The notes: generated from the letters alone by a model not told the origin. Shown: positions 18,510 to 26,989, numbered from the stretch's first letter. The stretch is 64,000 bases of DNA from Novosphingobium sp. SG751A (GCF_013149295.1 NZ_JABGCB010000006.1:62001-126000), one strand, 5' to 3'. A program made the numbers and translations.

Positions 18510-18983
18510 ATGGCTAAAAGCACCCGCTCGCTCGATGCTTTCGATTTGGCGATTCTGCGCATCATTCAACAGGACAACAAACGCCCCCAGCGCGAGATCG
18601 CGCAAGCGGTGAACCTGTCCGCCGCCGCCGTGCAAAGGCGGATTGCCGCGATGGAGGAGGCCGGCGTGATCGCCGCCAATGTCGCGCTGGTCGCGCCCGA
18701 TGCGCTGGCGCTGCCGATCACGGCGATTGTCGAGGTGCATCTGCGCGACGAACGCGCGGCAACGGTCGATGCGGCCAAGGCGCTGTTTTGCGCGGCGCAG
18801 GAGGTGCAGCAATGCTATTATGTGACCGGAGGCATCAGCTTTGTGCTGGTCATCATCAGTCAGGACATGCGCGCCTATGAGGCCCTGACGCGGCGGCTGT
18901 TTTCGGAAAGCGATCTGGTCCAGAGGTTCCACACATTGGTGGCGCTGGATCGGGTCAAAACCGGGATGATGTTGCCCATCTGA
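18510..18983 (+). CDS. Lrp/AsnC-family transcriptional regulator
   Basis: The protein has 157 residues; AAAGGGGG precedes the ATG at 18510. The N-terminal winged helix reads LDAFDLAILRIIQQDNKRPQREIA followed by VNLSAAAVQRRIAAMEEAGVI. The C-terminal RAM ligand-binding domain shows AQEVQQCYYVTGGISFVLVI. It probably senses an amino acid and controls the divergent EamA exporter and itself. The short intergenic region (18400-18509) must hold both promoters; no clear palindrome was picked out. Confidence 0.92.
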   Translation: MAKSTRSLDAFDLAILRIIQQDNKRPQREIAQAVNLSAAAVQRRIAAMEEAGVIAANVALVAPDALALPITAIVEVHLRDERAATVDAAKALFCAAQEVQQCYYVTGGISFVLVIISQDMRAYEALTRRLFSESDLVQRFHTLVALDRVKTGMMLPI

Positions 18984-18992
18984 TGCCGCCGA

Positions 18993-19035
18993 TCTGGCGC
19001 CGCACCGGGGGGAGAGGCCCCGATGCGGCGCCAGA
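18993..19035. terminator. Long GC-rich hairpin between convergent genes
   Basis: TCTGGCGCCGCA (18993-19004) pairs perfectly with TGCGGCGCCAGA (19024-19035), and inner CGGGG/CCCCG extend the stem. There is no T tract. It sits between the Lrp gene and the GMC gene stop codons, so it likely stops or protects both transcripts. Confidence 0.6.
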
Positions 19036-19037
19036 CA

Positions 19038-20657
19038 TCAACGCGCGTCCTGAAGGATCAATTCGGCCGCCCGCGCGGCCACCAGCATGGCGGGACCATT
19101 GGTGTTGCCCGAAACCGGCGTGGGCATGATCGAGCAATCGACCACGCGCAGCCCATCGACCCCATGCACCCGGCAGCGGCCATCGGTGACCGAAGTGGCC
19201 CGGTCGGTGCCCATGGCGCAGGTGCCCATGCCATGCAGGCCCGGTTCGGCCATGGCGCGCACGGCATCGATCAATTCGGCCTCGCTCTGGATATGATTGC
19301 CCGGCACGCGCTCGTCGCCCACATAGGCCGAGAGCGCCTCGGCCCCGGCAAAGCGACGCAGCAGGTGGAACAGTTCGATGGCCTTTTCCTGATCGAAGGG
19401 ATCGGACCAGATTGCCGGGTCGACCAGCGGCGAAACTCGGAAATCGGGCGAGGTCACCGTGACATGTCCTCGGCTGCGCGGGCGCAGGTGATAGGCCGAG
19501 AAGGTGATGCCGGGGCGGTTGCTGATCGGGCTGCCGGGCTTTTCGGTCATTTCCTGCACCGTGCGCATGGCAAAGGCGGCGGCGGCAAGCTGGAAATCGG
19601 GCCACTCGGGCGCGGTGCCCTTCGATGGCACCAGCAAAGTGATCGGCAGGCCCACGCGCGCCAGCGGGCCGCTGCGCGTCAGGAAATAGCGCAAGGCATT
19701 GGCATAGAGGCGCGGCGCGACATATTCGCGGTTGGTGCCCGGATTGTTGTGCAGATCATAGGAAATGCCCATCTTCTGATGGTCAACCAGATTGCGCCCC
19801 ACCATCGCCAGATCGGCCTGCACCGCCACACCCAGACGCTGAAGCTCCGCCCCCGGACCCACGCCCGACAATTGCAGCATTTGCGGCGAGCCATAGACGC
19901 CCGCCGACAGGATCACTTCGCCGCGCGCATGAATGGCGATCTCCGCGCCATCGCGCTCGACGATCACGCCCTTGGCGCGGCCCTGCTCGATGGTGATGCG
20001 CTTGACCGGATTGTTGGTCAGGATGGTGAGATTGGGCCGGTTGCGGATGGGCGCGACAAAGGCCTCATAGCTGGAGGCGCGCTGGCCGGTTCGGCTGACA
20101 GTATATTGGGTGCGGCCGGCGCCGGGTGCGCCCGGCGTGGTGATGTCATCGGTCCATGGCGCGCCGATCGAGGCTGCGGCCTGCGCAATCGCGTCGAACA
20201 CGGGCGATTGATAGGTCGAGGGCGTGATCTGCAATTCGCCGTCGCGACCGCGGCCTGCATGGGCGCCGGGCGCGCGATAGGATTCAATGCTCTTGATGCA
20301 GCGCGCCATTTCGTCCCAGCCCCAGCCGGTCAGGCCGCGCGCGACCCAGTCGTTGTAATCGCCGGGCTGTCCGGGCAGATACCATGTGCCGTTAATCGCC
20401 GAAGAGCCGCCAAGGCCCCGGCCATAGGCCTGCATTTCCTTGCGGCGGCCCGGTTGCTGGACAACGGGATAAGCGCGAAAATAGTCCGGCTTGCCCATGA
20501 TTTTGACAAAGCCGCCGGCCATTTTGATGAACGGGTGCTGGTTGTCGCCGCCTTCCTCGATCAGCAGAACCTGATGGCGCGGATCGGCGCTGAGACGGTT
20601 GGCCAGCACGCAGCCTGCCGAGCCTGCGCCCACGATAATATAGTCGAAACTGGCCAT
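19038..20657 (-). CDS. GMC-family FAD-dependent oxidoreductase (candidate glycoside C3-oxidase)
   Basis: The protein has 539 residues from the ATG at 20657 (GGGGA 5 bases upstream); the frame continues upstream to 20678 but MASFDYIIVGAGSAGCVLANRL is the natural FAD-binding N-terminus (GxGxxG at 10-15). GMC signature 1 (YGRGLGGSSAINGTWYLPG) and the C-terminal GMGTCAMGT and NTNGPAMLVAARAAELI blocks are present. There is no signal peptide, so it is cytosolic. It is annotated by similarity as choline dehydrogenase-like. It is divergent from a CGD beta/alpha pair, and in CarA-type systems a GMC enzyme makes the 3-oxo-C-glycoside that the deglycosidase then cleaves. That role is inferred here from position and a shared operator. 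Confidence 0.85.
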   Translation of the reverse strand: MASFDYIIVGAGSAGCVLANRLSADPRHQVLLIEEGGDNQHPFIKMAGGFVKIMGKPDYFRAYPVVQQPGRRKEMQAYGRGLGGSSAINGTWYLPGQPGDYNDWVARGLTGWGWDEMARCIKSIESYRAPGAHAGRGRDGELQITPSTYQSPVFDAIAQAAASIGAPWTDDITTPGAPGAGRTQYTVSRTGQRASSYEAFVAPIRNRPNLTILTNNPVKRITIEQGRAKGVIVERDGAEIAIHARGEVILSAGVYGSPQMLQLSGVGPGAELQRLGVAVQADLAMVGRNLVDHQKMGISYDLHNNPGTNREYVAPRLYANALRYFLTRSGPLARVGLPITLLVPSKGTAPEWPDFQLAAAAFAMRTVQEMTEKPGSPISNRPGITFSAYHLRPRSRGHVTVTSPDFRVSPLVDPAIWSDPFDQEKAIELFHLLRRFAGAEALSAYVGDERVPGNHIQSEAELIDAVRAMAEPGLHGMGTCAMGTDRATSVTDGRCRVHGVDGLRVVDCSIMPTPVSGNTNGPAMLVAARAAELILQDAR

Positions 20658-20683
20658 GTGTCCCCGCCCGAATCCCACAAATG

Positions 20684-20704
20684 ATAATAGAACCTCTATT
20701 CGCT
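20684..20704. promoter_or_regulatory. Operator A-like half-conserved site (upstream of GMC gene)
   Basis: ATAGAAC-CTCT-ATTCGCT matches the TTAGAAT-N4-ATTCTAA pattern at 9 of 14 positions. It lies 30 bases upstream of the GMC start codon, in the divergent region shared with the CGD pair. Confidence 0.4.
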
Positions 20705-20743
20705 TTCTTTCAGCACGACCCTTGACCCCCTGTCAAGCATCAA

Positions 20744-20761
20744 TTAGAAGTGAAATTCCAA
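20744..20761. promoter_or_regulatory. Operator A site (TTAGAAG-N4-ATTCCAA)
   Basis: It matches 12 of 14 positions of the shared dyad TTAGAAT-N4-ATTCTAA. A -35 candidate TTGACC (20722-20727) lies 17 bases before TAGAAG (20745-20750), so the -10 of the CGD beta/alpha promoter would overlap the dyad, as expected for repressor control. The same dyad recurs before four other genes up to 27.1 kb. Confidence 0.6.
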
Positions 20762-20821
20762 TTATTCAAATCCGCCCCTCATCAGGGCCGTTGAAATCCA
20801 GCGATAAAGGGAGAGTGCGTT

Positions 20822-21202
20822 ATGCTGCCTGTTGAACGAATCATCGGAGAGGAGGGCCTGACCGCCACCCCGCGAGGGGCAAGGCTGGCGATGCGCCTGC
20901 CTTGGTATCGCTCCTTGCCGTTTTCGACGGTTGAGGTCGCGGGCGTGACGCTGGACGGGGCGCCGGTCGATCTGACCGATGCGGTCGTCGAATTTGACGA
21001 CGCCAGCTTCCCGCTTGCCGAGATCGGCGAGCAGACCAATGCGTTCTGGTTCGTGCGCGACAGCGCGTTTCTGGTGCTGCCGGGCGTGCAGCTGGCGGCC
21101 GACAGCGAGCATGAAGTCTCGCTGCTGCTGCATGTGAACCCGCCCTATATTCCGGGCATGAAGCGCGTGAACCCGCAAACCGCCACGCTGCGCGTCAACT
21201 GA
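20822..21202 (+). CDS. C-glycoside deglycosidase beta subunit (DgpB/CarC-like, DUF6379), copy 1
   Basis: The protein has 126 residues. It shares with two other small proteins in the window the core LPWYRSLPFSTVEVAGVTLDG (pattern LPxYRxxxxS..V..DG), a Trp/Phe-containing middle (FWFVRDSAFLVLPG) and a beta-rich end with PPYIPG. The family partners a TIM-barrel alpha subunit in enzymes that cleave the C-C bond between sugar and aglycone of 3-oxo-C-glycosides. The beta subunit completes the active site and the assembly. It lies 19 bases upstream of its alpha partner (order beta-alpha). Recognition is from the conserved pattern and partner, not a database search. Confidence 0.8.
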   Translation: MLPVERIIGEEGLTATPRGARLAMRLPWYRSLPFSTVEVAGVTLDGAPVDLTDAVVEFDDASFPLAEIGEQTNAFWFVRDSAFLVLPGVQLAADSEHEVSLLLHVNPPYIPGMKRVNPQTATLRVN

Positions 21203-21221
21203 TCCGACAGGAGTTGCCATA

Positions 21222-22232
21222 ATGACTGTTGCCAATGGCCCGCAGATGGGCGTTACGCTTTATTCCTTCACCAACGAATGGCTGACCCGCCAGTTCGAGC
21301 TGGACACGCTTCTGCGCGAGGTTGCCAAGCGCAATCTGGGGCCGAACATTGAAATCATCGGGTTTCAGAGCTTCAAGGAATTTCCCGATGTTTCGGATGA
21401 TTTCGCATCCTATTTCAAGGATCTGATTGCCGAAACCGGGCTTAACCCGGTGTCCTGCGCGATCAATTCGGATCGCTTTATGAAGCCCGGTCAGCAGCCG
21501 ATCGACGATGCTGATCTGGTCGAATATCATAAGCGCCAGTTGCGCAGCGCCAAGAAGCTGGGCTTCAAACTGGCGCGCGGGCAATTCGCGCTGCCGGCGC
21601 ATCTGCTGCCCGAACTGGCGCCTTTCTGCGAAGATCTCGGTATGCAGATGGGGGTTGAGGTTCACGCCCCGATGTGGGCACGCCACCCGGCCGTGCTGGA
21701 ATATCGCGAGATGTATGAAAAGCTGGATTCGCCCGCCTTGGGCTGGATTCCCGATTTCGGCGGCACGGCCCGCGCCATTCCGCCCAGCCTGCTGGACGCC
21801 GCGCGTGCGATCGGCACGCCCGAGGCGCTGATCGAGATCACCAAGGAGATCTGGGCCGAGGATGGTCCGTCCTATGTCAAGGCGGGCAAGCTGCGCGAAA
21901 TCGCAGCGGCCAAGGGCTATGAGCAGGCGCATCTTCAGGCCTGCACGCTGTCCTTCTTCATCCTGTCGAACAATGATCCCAAGAGCTGGGCCGAACTGGT
22001 GGACCGCACGATCCATATTCACGGCAAGTTCTATGGCGTGAGCGACGAGGGCGTGGAAGAAGCGATCCCCTATGAGGAGATCCTGCCGCTGTTCCGCGAC
22101 GGCGGGTTTACCGGCACGATCGTGTCGGAATGGGAAGGCCATGCCTATTGCGCCGTCGACGCCTTTGAGCAGGTGCGCCGCCATCAGGCGATGTGCCGCC
22201 GCATTCTGGCCGAGGCGCCGGTTGCGGCCTGA
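21222..22232 (+). CDS. C-glycoside deglycosidase alpha subunit (TIM barrel), copy 1
   Basis: The protein has 336 residues in the sugar phosphate isomerase/epimerase fold. Expected metal ligands are in order: Glu146 (VEVHAP), Asp178 (WIPDFG), His267 (IHIHGKF) and Glu303 (SEWEGH). The N-terminus MGVTLYSFTNEW is shared with copies 2 and 3 (GVSLYSYQNE, GVSLYSFTED). In characterised DgpC/CarB-type enzymes the metal-bound TIM barrel deprotonates the 3-oxo sugar and breaks the C-C glycosidic bond. An intrinsic terminator follows at 22257, ending a two-gene operon opposite the GMC oxidoreductase. Aglycone preference (6-C versus 8-C flavones) cannot be read from the sequence. Confidence 0.82.
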   Translation: MTVANGPQMGVTLYSFTNEWLTRQFELDTLLREVAKRNLGPNIEIIGFQSFKEFPDVSDDFASYFKDLIAETGLNPVSCAINSDRFMKPGQQPIDDADLVEYHKRQLRSAKKLGFKLARGQFALPAHLLPELAPFCEDLGMQMGVEVHAPMWARHPAVLEYREMYEKLDSPALGWIPDFGGTARAIPPSLLDAARAIGTPEALIEITKEIWAEDGPSYVKAGKLREIAAAKGYEQAHLQACTLSFFILSNNDPKSWAELVDRTIHIHGKFYGVSDEGVEEAIPYEEILPLFRDGGFTGTIVSEWEGHAYCAVDAFEQVRRHQAMCRRILAEAPVAA

Positions 22233-22254
22233 GGCCGGGATTGCGTGAAAATCG

Positions 22255-22290
22255 AAGGGGGCGGCGGGGCATCAACCCGCCGCCCTTTTT
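22255..22290. terminator. Bidirectional intrinsic terminator
   Basis: GGGCGGCGGG (22259-22268), loop GCATCAA, CCCGCCGCCC (22276-22285), then TTTTT. It lies between the convergent CGD operon and TetR gene. Confidence 0.9.
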
Positions 22291-22294
22291 CGTA

Positions 22295-22948
22295 TCAGGC
22301 CGAGCGAAGATAGGCGATGCACATGCGCGCCAACTCGCCTTTCAGAATGTCCCAGTCCTGCGTCGGGCTCGATTCACTGGTCGAACCAAGGCTGAGCCGC
22401 CGCGCCAATGTTGCGAAGATGATCTGATAGACTGACTGGGCGCGCAATTGCGCGTCTGCCCCGCCTATTTCCCCGCTATATTCCAAAAAGGCCCGCGTCG
22501 AGGCGGCCACGGCATCATCGGCGGCCTGTTTGCCAAGGCCGGAAATCTGCCCGTCCTGTTCGGCGCGCAACATGGCAAGGCGCAGCAGCGGTGCATGCAG
22601 GCGCAGGACCTCGGCATAATCGGCGACGTAGTTTTCGACAAAATCGCCCAGATTATCGCAACTGCGCACCAGCTGTTCGAACATCGCATCCTCGGCATCG
22701 CGCAGGTCCTGCATCGCCTGCACCAATACCGCGCGCACCAGCGCATCCTTGCCTTCGAAACGCAGATAGATCGAGCCGATGGAAACCTGCCCCCGGCTGC
22801 TCACCTCCTGCAGCGTGAAATCCTCATTGCCGCGTTCCAGCATCAATTCGCGCGCAGTGGCCTGCATTCGCTCCAGCGAGGCCTTGCTGCGGCCCTGCAA
22901 AGGCGCGCGGGCGAGGGGCAGGGAGGAAGCGGGGGTTTCTTCGGACAT
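22295..22948 (-). CDS. TetR-family regulator (candidate regulator of the 19-27 kb CGD regulon)
   Basis: The protein has 217 residues from the ATG at 22948; the frame upstream starts with TTG. The helix-turn-helix region is MQATARELMLERGNEDFTLQEVSSRGQVSIGSIYLRFEGKDALVRAV. The all-helical C-terminal ligand domain ends with LARMCIAYLRSA. It starts 54 bases after the MFS gene stop on the same strand and sits in the middle of genes that carry operator A (20744, 25813, 26942, 27044), which makes it the best candidate for the cognate repressor. The natural effector could be a glycoside or aglycone (inference). Confidence 0.88.
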   Translation of the reverse strand: MSEETPASSLPLARAPLQGRSKASLERMQATARELMLERGNEDFTLQEVSSRGQVSIGSIYLRFEGKDALVRAVLVQAMQDLRDAEDAMFEQLVRSCDNLGDFVENYVADYAEVLRLHAPLLRLAMLRAEQDGQISGLGKQAADDAVAASTRAFLEYSGEIGGADAQLRAQSVYQIIFATLARRLSLGSTSESSPTQDWDILKGELARMCIAYLRSA

Positions 22949-23002
22949 CAAGGGCAACCTGCATGGGACCGGCGGAAGCTATGGCCCATAACCTTAATCG
23001 TC

Positions 23003-24217
23003 CTAGGCGCCAAACGGCTTTTGGAGCGCGGGTTTGCCGATCTGCATGGCCAGCAGGCCGCAGATGACAGCGCCGGCCAAAGCCGCCCCGCCCGCGGCCA
23101 GAAAGGCCATCTGCATCGTGCCCAGAGCGCGTGCGACAAAGCCGACGATGATGGGCGAAACGGCCTGTCCCAGAAAGAAGGCGCTGGTCCACAGACCCAT
23201 GCCGCGCCCGCGATGGGCAAAGGAGAATTTGGACTGCGCCCATGCGATCAGCGCCGGGACCGCCATGCCCGCGCCGGTCTGTTGCAAGATGAGGCCCGCC
23301 TGCATCGAAAGCACATTATGCGCCAGGCCGATTCCACCCAGCCCCAGCCCCAGCATCGCCAGAAAACCCCCGATCTGAACCGCATTGCCATAGCGCGACA
23401 GGATGCGAAACAGCACCGATCCGGCCAGAATGAAGAAGCTGGGCACGAAGGTGGCTTTGCTGATCGCCATAGGATCGCTCAGGCCCACCTCGTGCCAGAC
23501 GATGCTGCCATTCACGATGAACACGTAATAAAGCACCGAGGCAAACAGCGTCAGCCCCCCCACGGCCAGCGCCGAACCCATCGGAAAGGGCTGGGCCGGT
23601 TCGCTGGCGACGGTGATCTCGGCCTTGGGGCGGTTGGGTTCGAACAGGAAGAAGTACATCGAGATGAAGATCGGAAAGGCGATCAGATAGACGAGGAAGC
23701 CGCCATTCCAGCGCACCGCCGCGACGGCCGCCACCAGAATGAACACCAGAGGCTGAAAGAACGGTCCGACCAACCCTTGCAGCATCAGCCAGTTGCGCCG
23801 CCCATTGTCATCCCAGTAATCGGCGATAAGCGTGTTGACGATGGTCAGAATGCCCGCCTCGCACACACCCAGCAGGATGCGCGAGGCGATGATCGCATCC
23901 AGATTTTCCATCAGGAACGGCGCCGCCCCCACCACGCCATAGGCCAGCGTACAGGCCAGCAGCAGCGGCCGTCGCCCATAGCGATCCGCCAGCGCCCCGG
24001 CAAATGGCGCCAGCAGCGCAATCGCATAGCCCGGCGCCGTCACCATCGCGGGCACCCGGATCGCCGCATCGGGCAGATCCTTGAAATGGCCGATGATGGC
24101 CGCGACCACCGGAAACATCGCGATGATCGCAAAGACCGGCAGAAAGCCCGCCACGATCATCGTGAAACCCTGCGGCTTCAAGGTCAGGCTGCGATAGAAA
24201 TGGCGCAAAAAGAGCAT
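23003..24217 (-). CDS. MFS transporter of the CGD module
   Basis: The protein has 404 residues from the ATG at 24217 (GAGG 8 bases upstream); the open frame to 24286 runs through a terminator stem and was not used. Twelve transmembrane segments are expected; the loop 2-3 motif appears as GALADRYGRRPLLLA and a second-half signature as WAQSKFSFAHRGRGMGLW. It is downstream of a CGD pair on the same strand, so it likely moves the glycoside, aglycone or released sugar across the inner membrane. A hairpin just upstream (24241-24275) means it is expressed at a different level from the enzymes or from its own promoter. Confidence 0.87.
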   Translation of the reverse strand: MLFLRHFYRSLTLKPQGFTMIVAGFLPVFAIIAMFPVVAAIIGHFKDLPDAAIRVPAMVTAPGYAIALLAPFAGALADRYGRRPLLLACTLAYGVVGAAPFLMENLDAIIASRILLGVCEAGILTIVNTLIADYWDDNGRRNWLMLQGLVGPFFQPLVFILVAAVAAVRWNGGFLVYLIAFPIFISMYFFLFEPNRPKAEITVASEPAQPFPMGSALAVGGLTLFASVLYYVFIVNGSIVWHEVGLSDPMAISKATFVPSFFILAGSVLFRILSRYGNAVQIGGFLAMLGLGLGGIGLAHNVLSMQAGLILQQTGAGMAVPALIAWAQSKFSFAHRGRGMGLWTSAFFLGQAVSPIIVGFVARALGTMQMAFLAAGGAALAGAVICGLLAMQIGKPALQKPFGA

Positions 24218-24240
24218 TGGGCTTGCCTCATCCGGTCTTA

Positions 24241-24275
24241 TAAAAAGGGCGACGGTGATTGCCTCACCGCCGCCC
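24241..24275 (-). terminator. Intrinsic terminator after CGD beta copy 2
   Basis: Read on the minus strand: GGGCGGCGGTGA, loop GGCAA, TCACCGTCGCCC, then TTTTT (24246-24241). There is one mismatch in the stem. It separates the CGD genes from the MFS gene, whose start codon is 24 bases further on. Confidence 0.8.
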
Positions 24276-24282
24276 AGAGGCC

Positions 24283-24657
24283 TCACGCAGCAAGCGCGAG
24301 TTGCTTGGTGTCCTTTGTGGTGGGCACAAAGGGCAGATAGGATACGCGCATCCGCACGGCGAAGGTGATCGCATGGGTGCCTGCGGGCAGCCCCCCGTTC
24401 AGCGCGACGATCCGGGCCTTTTCGCCGAAATTCCAGCGATTGTCATAGACCGTCTCCATTTCGTCCAGCGTATAGGTCTGGCCGCGCACCGAGAAGCGGA
24501 TGGCTTCACGCGGGATCGCCGCGCCATCGACCGAGACGATAATGTCCTCGATCATGGAAAGGCCAAGGCCGCGATAATAGGGCAGGCGGCCAAGGAAGGA
24601 AAAGCCGCCCTCTTCGCGCTGAAGGCTGCCTTCGACGATCATCTTGTTGTCCATCAT
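24283..24657 (-). CDS. C-glycoside deglycosidase beta subunit, copy 2
   Basis: The protein has 124 residues, starting at ATG 24657 or 24654 after AAAGGAA. It shows the family core LPYYRGLGLSMIEDIIVSVDG, a middle WNFGEKARIVALNGG and the end MRVSYLPFVPTTKDTKQL. It is clearly related to copies 1 and 3 but differs at most non-core positions, so it is not a recent duplicate. The gene follows its alpha subunit by 15 bases (order alpha-beta, opposite to copy 1). It contributes the small lid or active-site subunit of the C-C bond-cleaving complex. Confidence 0.8.
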   Translation of the reverse strand: MMDNKMIVEGSLQREEGGFSFLGRLPYYRGLGLSMIEDIIVSVDGAAIPREAIRFSVRGQTYTLDEMETVYDNRWNFGEKARIVALNGGLPAGTHAITFAVRMRVSYLPFVPTTKDTKQLALAA

Positions 24658-24672
24658 GGGCTTGGGTTCCTT

Positions 24673-25695
24673 TCAGGCCGCGACGGTGGTGTTGAGGGAA
24701 GGCTCGACGCTTTCGCCCAGCAGGCGGGCCAGCATCACCTGCTGCCGGCGGACCTGCTCGACCGAGTCCGGCTCCTGCGCATCTTCGATCCAGCGGTTGC
24801 CTTCATATTCAGAGCAGATATAGCCCTGATAATTGCCCTGTTTCAGCACCTTGACGATCTGGTCATAGGGGATCGAGGGTTCGACATATTCCTCGTCCAT
24901 CTGATAGAACTTGCCGTGGATATTGTGGATGCGCGGCATGTAATCCAGCATCCGCTTGGGCTCAAACGCGGCATTGTGGCGCAGCGTTTCGGCCATGGCG
25001 ATGGCCGGACCCGTGCCGCCCATCTGCTGTACGTTCAGGATCACATATTCGGACAGCACGCGGTCCTCATAGGCCTGCTCGACATAATCGGCGATCGCTT
25101 TGGGTACGCCGATGCGCAGGAACTTTTCCTTCCACACGGGCGGAAACCTGAACAGGAACATGCCCATGTCGGGCAGGAAGCCCAGCGCGTCAGAGCCCGA
25201 CTTTTCAAAGGCTTCGGCATGGCGGATGATCCAGGGGTGGTCGAAATGCAGCGGAGCATGGACCTCGATCAGGATCTTGATGTTCTTTTCCTGCGCATAA
25301 TCCGCAGCGGCCACCAGCACCGCCGGATCAATCGAGACCAGAGCGCGGATAAATTTCATGCCAAGCCGGGCGCCAAAGTCGATGTCGTTCTTCACGCTGG
25401 CGACCTGCTCGTCAAAGGGCATCTCGCGGCCCTTGTAACGCTTGTAATCCAGCATGAAATCGTGGCTGACGGGCACGCAATCATATTTGGCCATCAGCCG
25501 GTGCCAGTTGTCGACATCGTCCTGCGCCACGCCGCATTCGGGCCAGCCCCAGAAGGTCTGTTCACCGATGATCTCGATGCCATGGGCGCCCAGCGCCGCG
25601 CTGGTGCGGATGCAGTCTTCAAGGCTCATTTTGCCCTGAAACGTCTCGTTCTGATAGGAATAGAGGCTGACGCCCCGCTTGATAGTGTTGCTCAC
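24673..25695 (-). CDS. C-glycoside deglycosidase alpha subunit, copy 2 (GTG start)
   Basis: The protein has 340 residues with GTG at 25695, chosen because GGAGG lies 5 bases upstream and the sequence then begins IKRGVSLYSYQNETF like its paralogs; an ATG at 25740 would add 15 unrelated residues. Metal ligands are Glu144 (IEVHAP), Asp176 (FLPDMG), His260 (NIHGKF) and Glu296 (CSEYEG). The C-terminal QVRRQQVMLARLL matches the QVRR tail of copies 1 and 3. Operator A lies upstream at 25813-25830. It forms an operon with the beta subunit. Confidence 0.82.
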   Translation of the reverse strand: MSNTIKRGVSLYSYQNETFQGKMSLEDCIRTSAALGAHGIEIIGEQTFWGWPECGVAQDDVDNWHRLMAKYDCVPVSHDFMLDYKRYKGREMPFDEQVASVKNDIDFGARLGMKFIRALVSIDPAVLVAAADYAQEKNIKILIEVHAPLHFDHPWIIRHAEAFEKSGSDALGFLPDMGMFLFRFPPVWKEKFLRIGVPKAIADYVEQAYEDRVLSEYVILNVQQMGGTGPAIAMAETLRHNAAFEPKRMLDYMPRIHNIHGKFYQMDEEYVEPSIPYDQIVKVLKQGNYQGYICSEYEGNRWIEDAQEPDSVEQVRRQQVMLARLLGESVEPSLNTTVAA

Positions 25696-25812
25696 AGCAA
25701 CCTCCGTCTCATACGCGGTTTCGTTCGAGCGGGTAGGCAAAGCGATACGACCACGGCCGCGATGGCGGTCATGACGGCATTCTCTCTCCCCTGGGGCTTC
25801 TTTGTGCCCTAT

Positions 25813-25830
25813 TTAGAATTAACATTCCTA
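25813..25830. promoter_or_regulatory. Operator A site (TTAGAAT-N4-ATTCCTA)
   Basis: The left arm is perfect and the right arm 5 of 7. On the minus strand a TTGACG (25850-25845) precedes it, so the dyad covers the spacer/-10 region of the promoter for CGD alpha copy 2. The region 25696-25855 holds no gene. Confidence 0.55.
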
Positions 25831-25855
25831 TATTTGCCAGGGGCCGTCAAGCCTA

Positions 25856-26800
25856 TTATCGACGCCCATCATCCCGGCTTTCATCATGCAGCGGCAAGGT
25901 GACCTTGCCGGTCGCCGCCCATTCGGCCCCGCGCAGCATCATGTCCTGAAGCCCGGCGAAATGCAGCGAGACCTCATCATGGCCCACCGTCATCGAAAAG
26001 ACGCGGCCCTTGCCGTAATCGGCGGTCCATAATTGCGGATGGTCGGCGTCTATGCCCTTCATGGCTTTCAGCTTTTCGGGCGTATAGGCGGTCGGATCAT
26101 ATTTGTTGCTCATCAGCTTGGGCGCATAATCGGCCGCGCCATCGCGCGCGGTGGCCAGAACGTGGATCTTGGCCTCCGGGTCGATGCTCATGTTGGTGTA
26201 CATGTCATCGTTGAAGGTCCAGATATAGTCACGCATCCCCGCCGTGATGGGGTGGCTCTTGTCGATGATATGAATGGGGAAGGAACCGGGCGGCGCGCGG
26301 CGGCTCGATCCGGGCTGCATCACCGCGCCCACCAGCCGCTTATATTCGGGAATGTCGCGGCCCCAAGTAAACGAAGAGTGATAGGCCACCAGTCCGCCGC
26401 CTTCGCGCACATATTGGTAAAGCGCCTTGAAGGCCTCATCCGACCACAGGTGTTGTTCCGGATCGGCATAGTTCCAGCGGCTGGAATAATTGAGCAGCAC
26501 CACGTCATACGATTTGAGCATGGCCGGCGTGCCATGGTCGAAATCCTCGGTCACGCGCACGTCGAAGCGGCCGCTTTCCTGCATCAAACCGCGCAGCATG
26601 TTGTTCATGCCGGTCCAGTCATGTTCATACGAGTTCTGGCCGGAGATGATGAGAACACGCAGTCGCTTTTCCGCCGGATTGACCGGGATGGCGACCTTCT
26701 GCACCGTTTCGGGCGGGCGGTAATTGATGGTGACGATGGGCTGCGCGCCCGCCACCGAGGCCCATGCACCCGCCAGCGCCATCCAGAGATGTCGTTTCAT
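25856..26800 (-). CDS. ThuA-domain protein, secreted
   Basis: The protein has 314 residues from the ATG at 26800 (GGGAGAAGGAAG upstream); the open frame further upstream is intergenic. A signal peptide ends at ASVAGAQ. The class I glutamine-amidotransferase-like ThuA fold shows RVLIISGQNSYEHDW, YDVVLLNYSSRWNY, GGGLVAYHSSFTWGRD and HPITAGM. ThuA proteins are linked to trehalose utilisation and to 3-oxo-sugar pathways with Gfo/Idh/MocA and TIM-barrel enzymes, but the reaction is not settled. It is divergent from the TBDR at 27178 and precedes the CGD genes on the same strand. Operator A upstream suggests membership of that regulon. Confidence 0.83.
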   Translation of the reverse strand: MKRHLWMALAGAWASVAGAQPIVTINYRPPETVQKVAIPVNPAEKRLRVLIISGQNSYEHDWTGMNNMLRGLMQESGRFDVRVTEDFDHGTPAMLKSYDVVLLNYSSRWNYADPEQHLWSDEAFKALYQYVREGGGLVAYHSSFTWGRDIPEYKRLVGAVMQPGSSRRAPPGSFPIHIIDKSHPITAGMRDYIWTFNDDMYTNMSIDPEAKIHVLATARDGAADYAPKLMSNKYDPTAYTPEKLKAMKGIDADHPQLWTADYGKGRVFSMTVGHDEVSLHFAGLQDMMLRGAEWAATGKVTLPLHDESRDDGRR

Positions 26801-26941
26801 GCTTCCTTCTCCCTTGTGGTTTTGATCGTGCTCGCCGCCTAGCCGACAGGCGCAAGTCGCCTTGAGAAATGCCATTGGATACATGGGGATAGATGCATAT
26901 CTCTCTCCACTGTGCGGCACCGCTTTGGCGCGGCTTATAAT

Positions 26942-26959
26942 TAGAATAATGATTATTGT
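26942..26959. promoter_or_regulatory. Operator A site upstream of ThuA gene
   Basis: TTAGAAT-AATG-ATTATTG: the left arm is perfect, the right arm weak (3 of 7). It lies about 140 bases upstream of the ThuA start codon. Confidence 0.4.
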
Positions 26960-26964
26960 TACAG

Positions 26965-26989
26965 CGGTTGCACGGCCGTTGCAACCGCC
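26965..26989. promoter_or_regulatory. Perfect 9+7+9 inverted repeat
   Basis: GCGGTTGCA, seven bases CGGCCGT, then TGCAACCGC. It is distinct from operator A, has a CG-rich centre like LacI- or GntR-type operators, and lies in the divergent ThuA/TBDR region. No matching copy was noticed elsewhere in the window. Confidence 0.5.

Noticed and set aside
22448..24340. 630-codon plus-strand ORF over the TetR and MFS genes
   Set aside because: Low-complexity His/Gln/Arg/Asp-rich translation typical of the antisense of membrane proteins; it crosses two real genes and a terminator.
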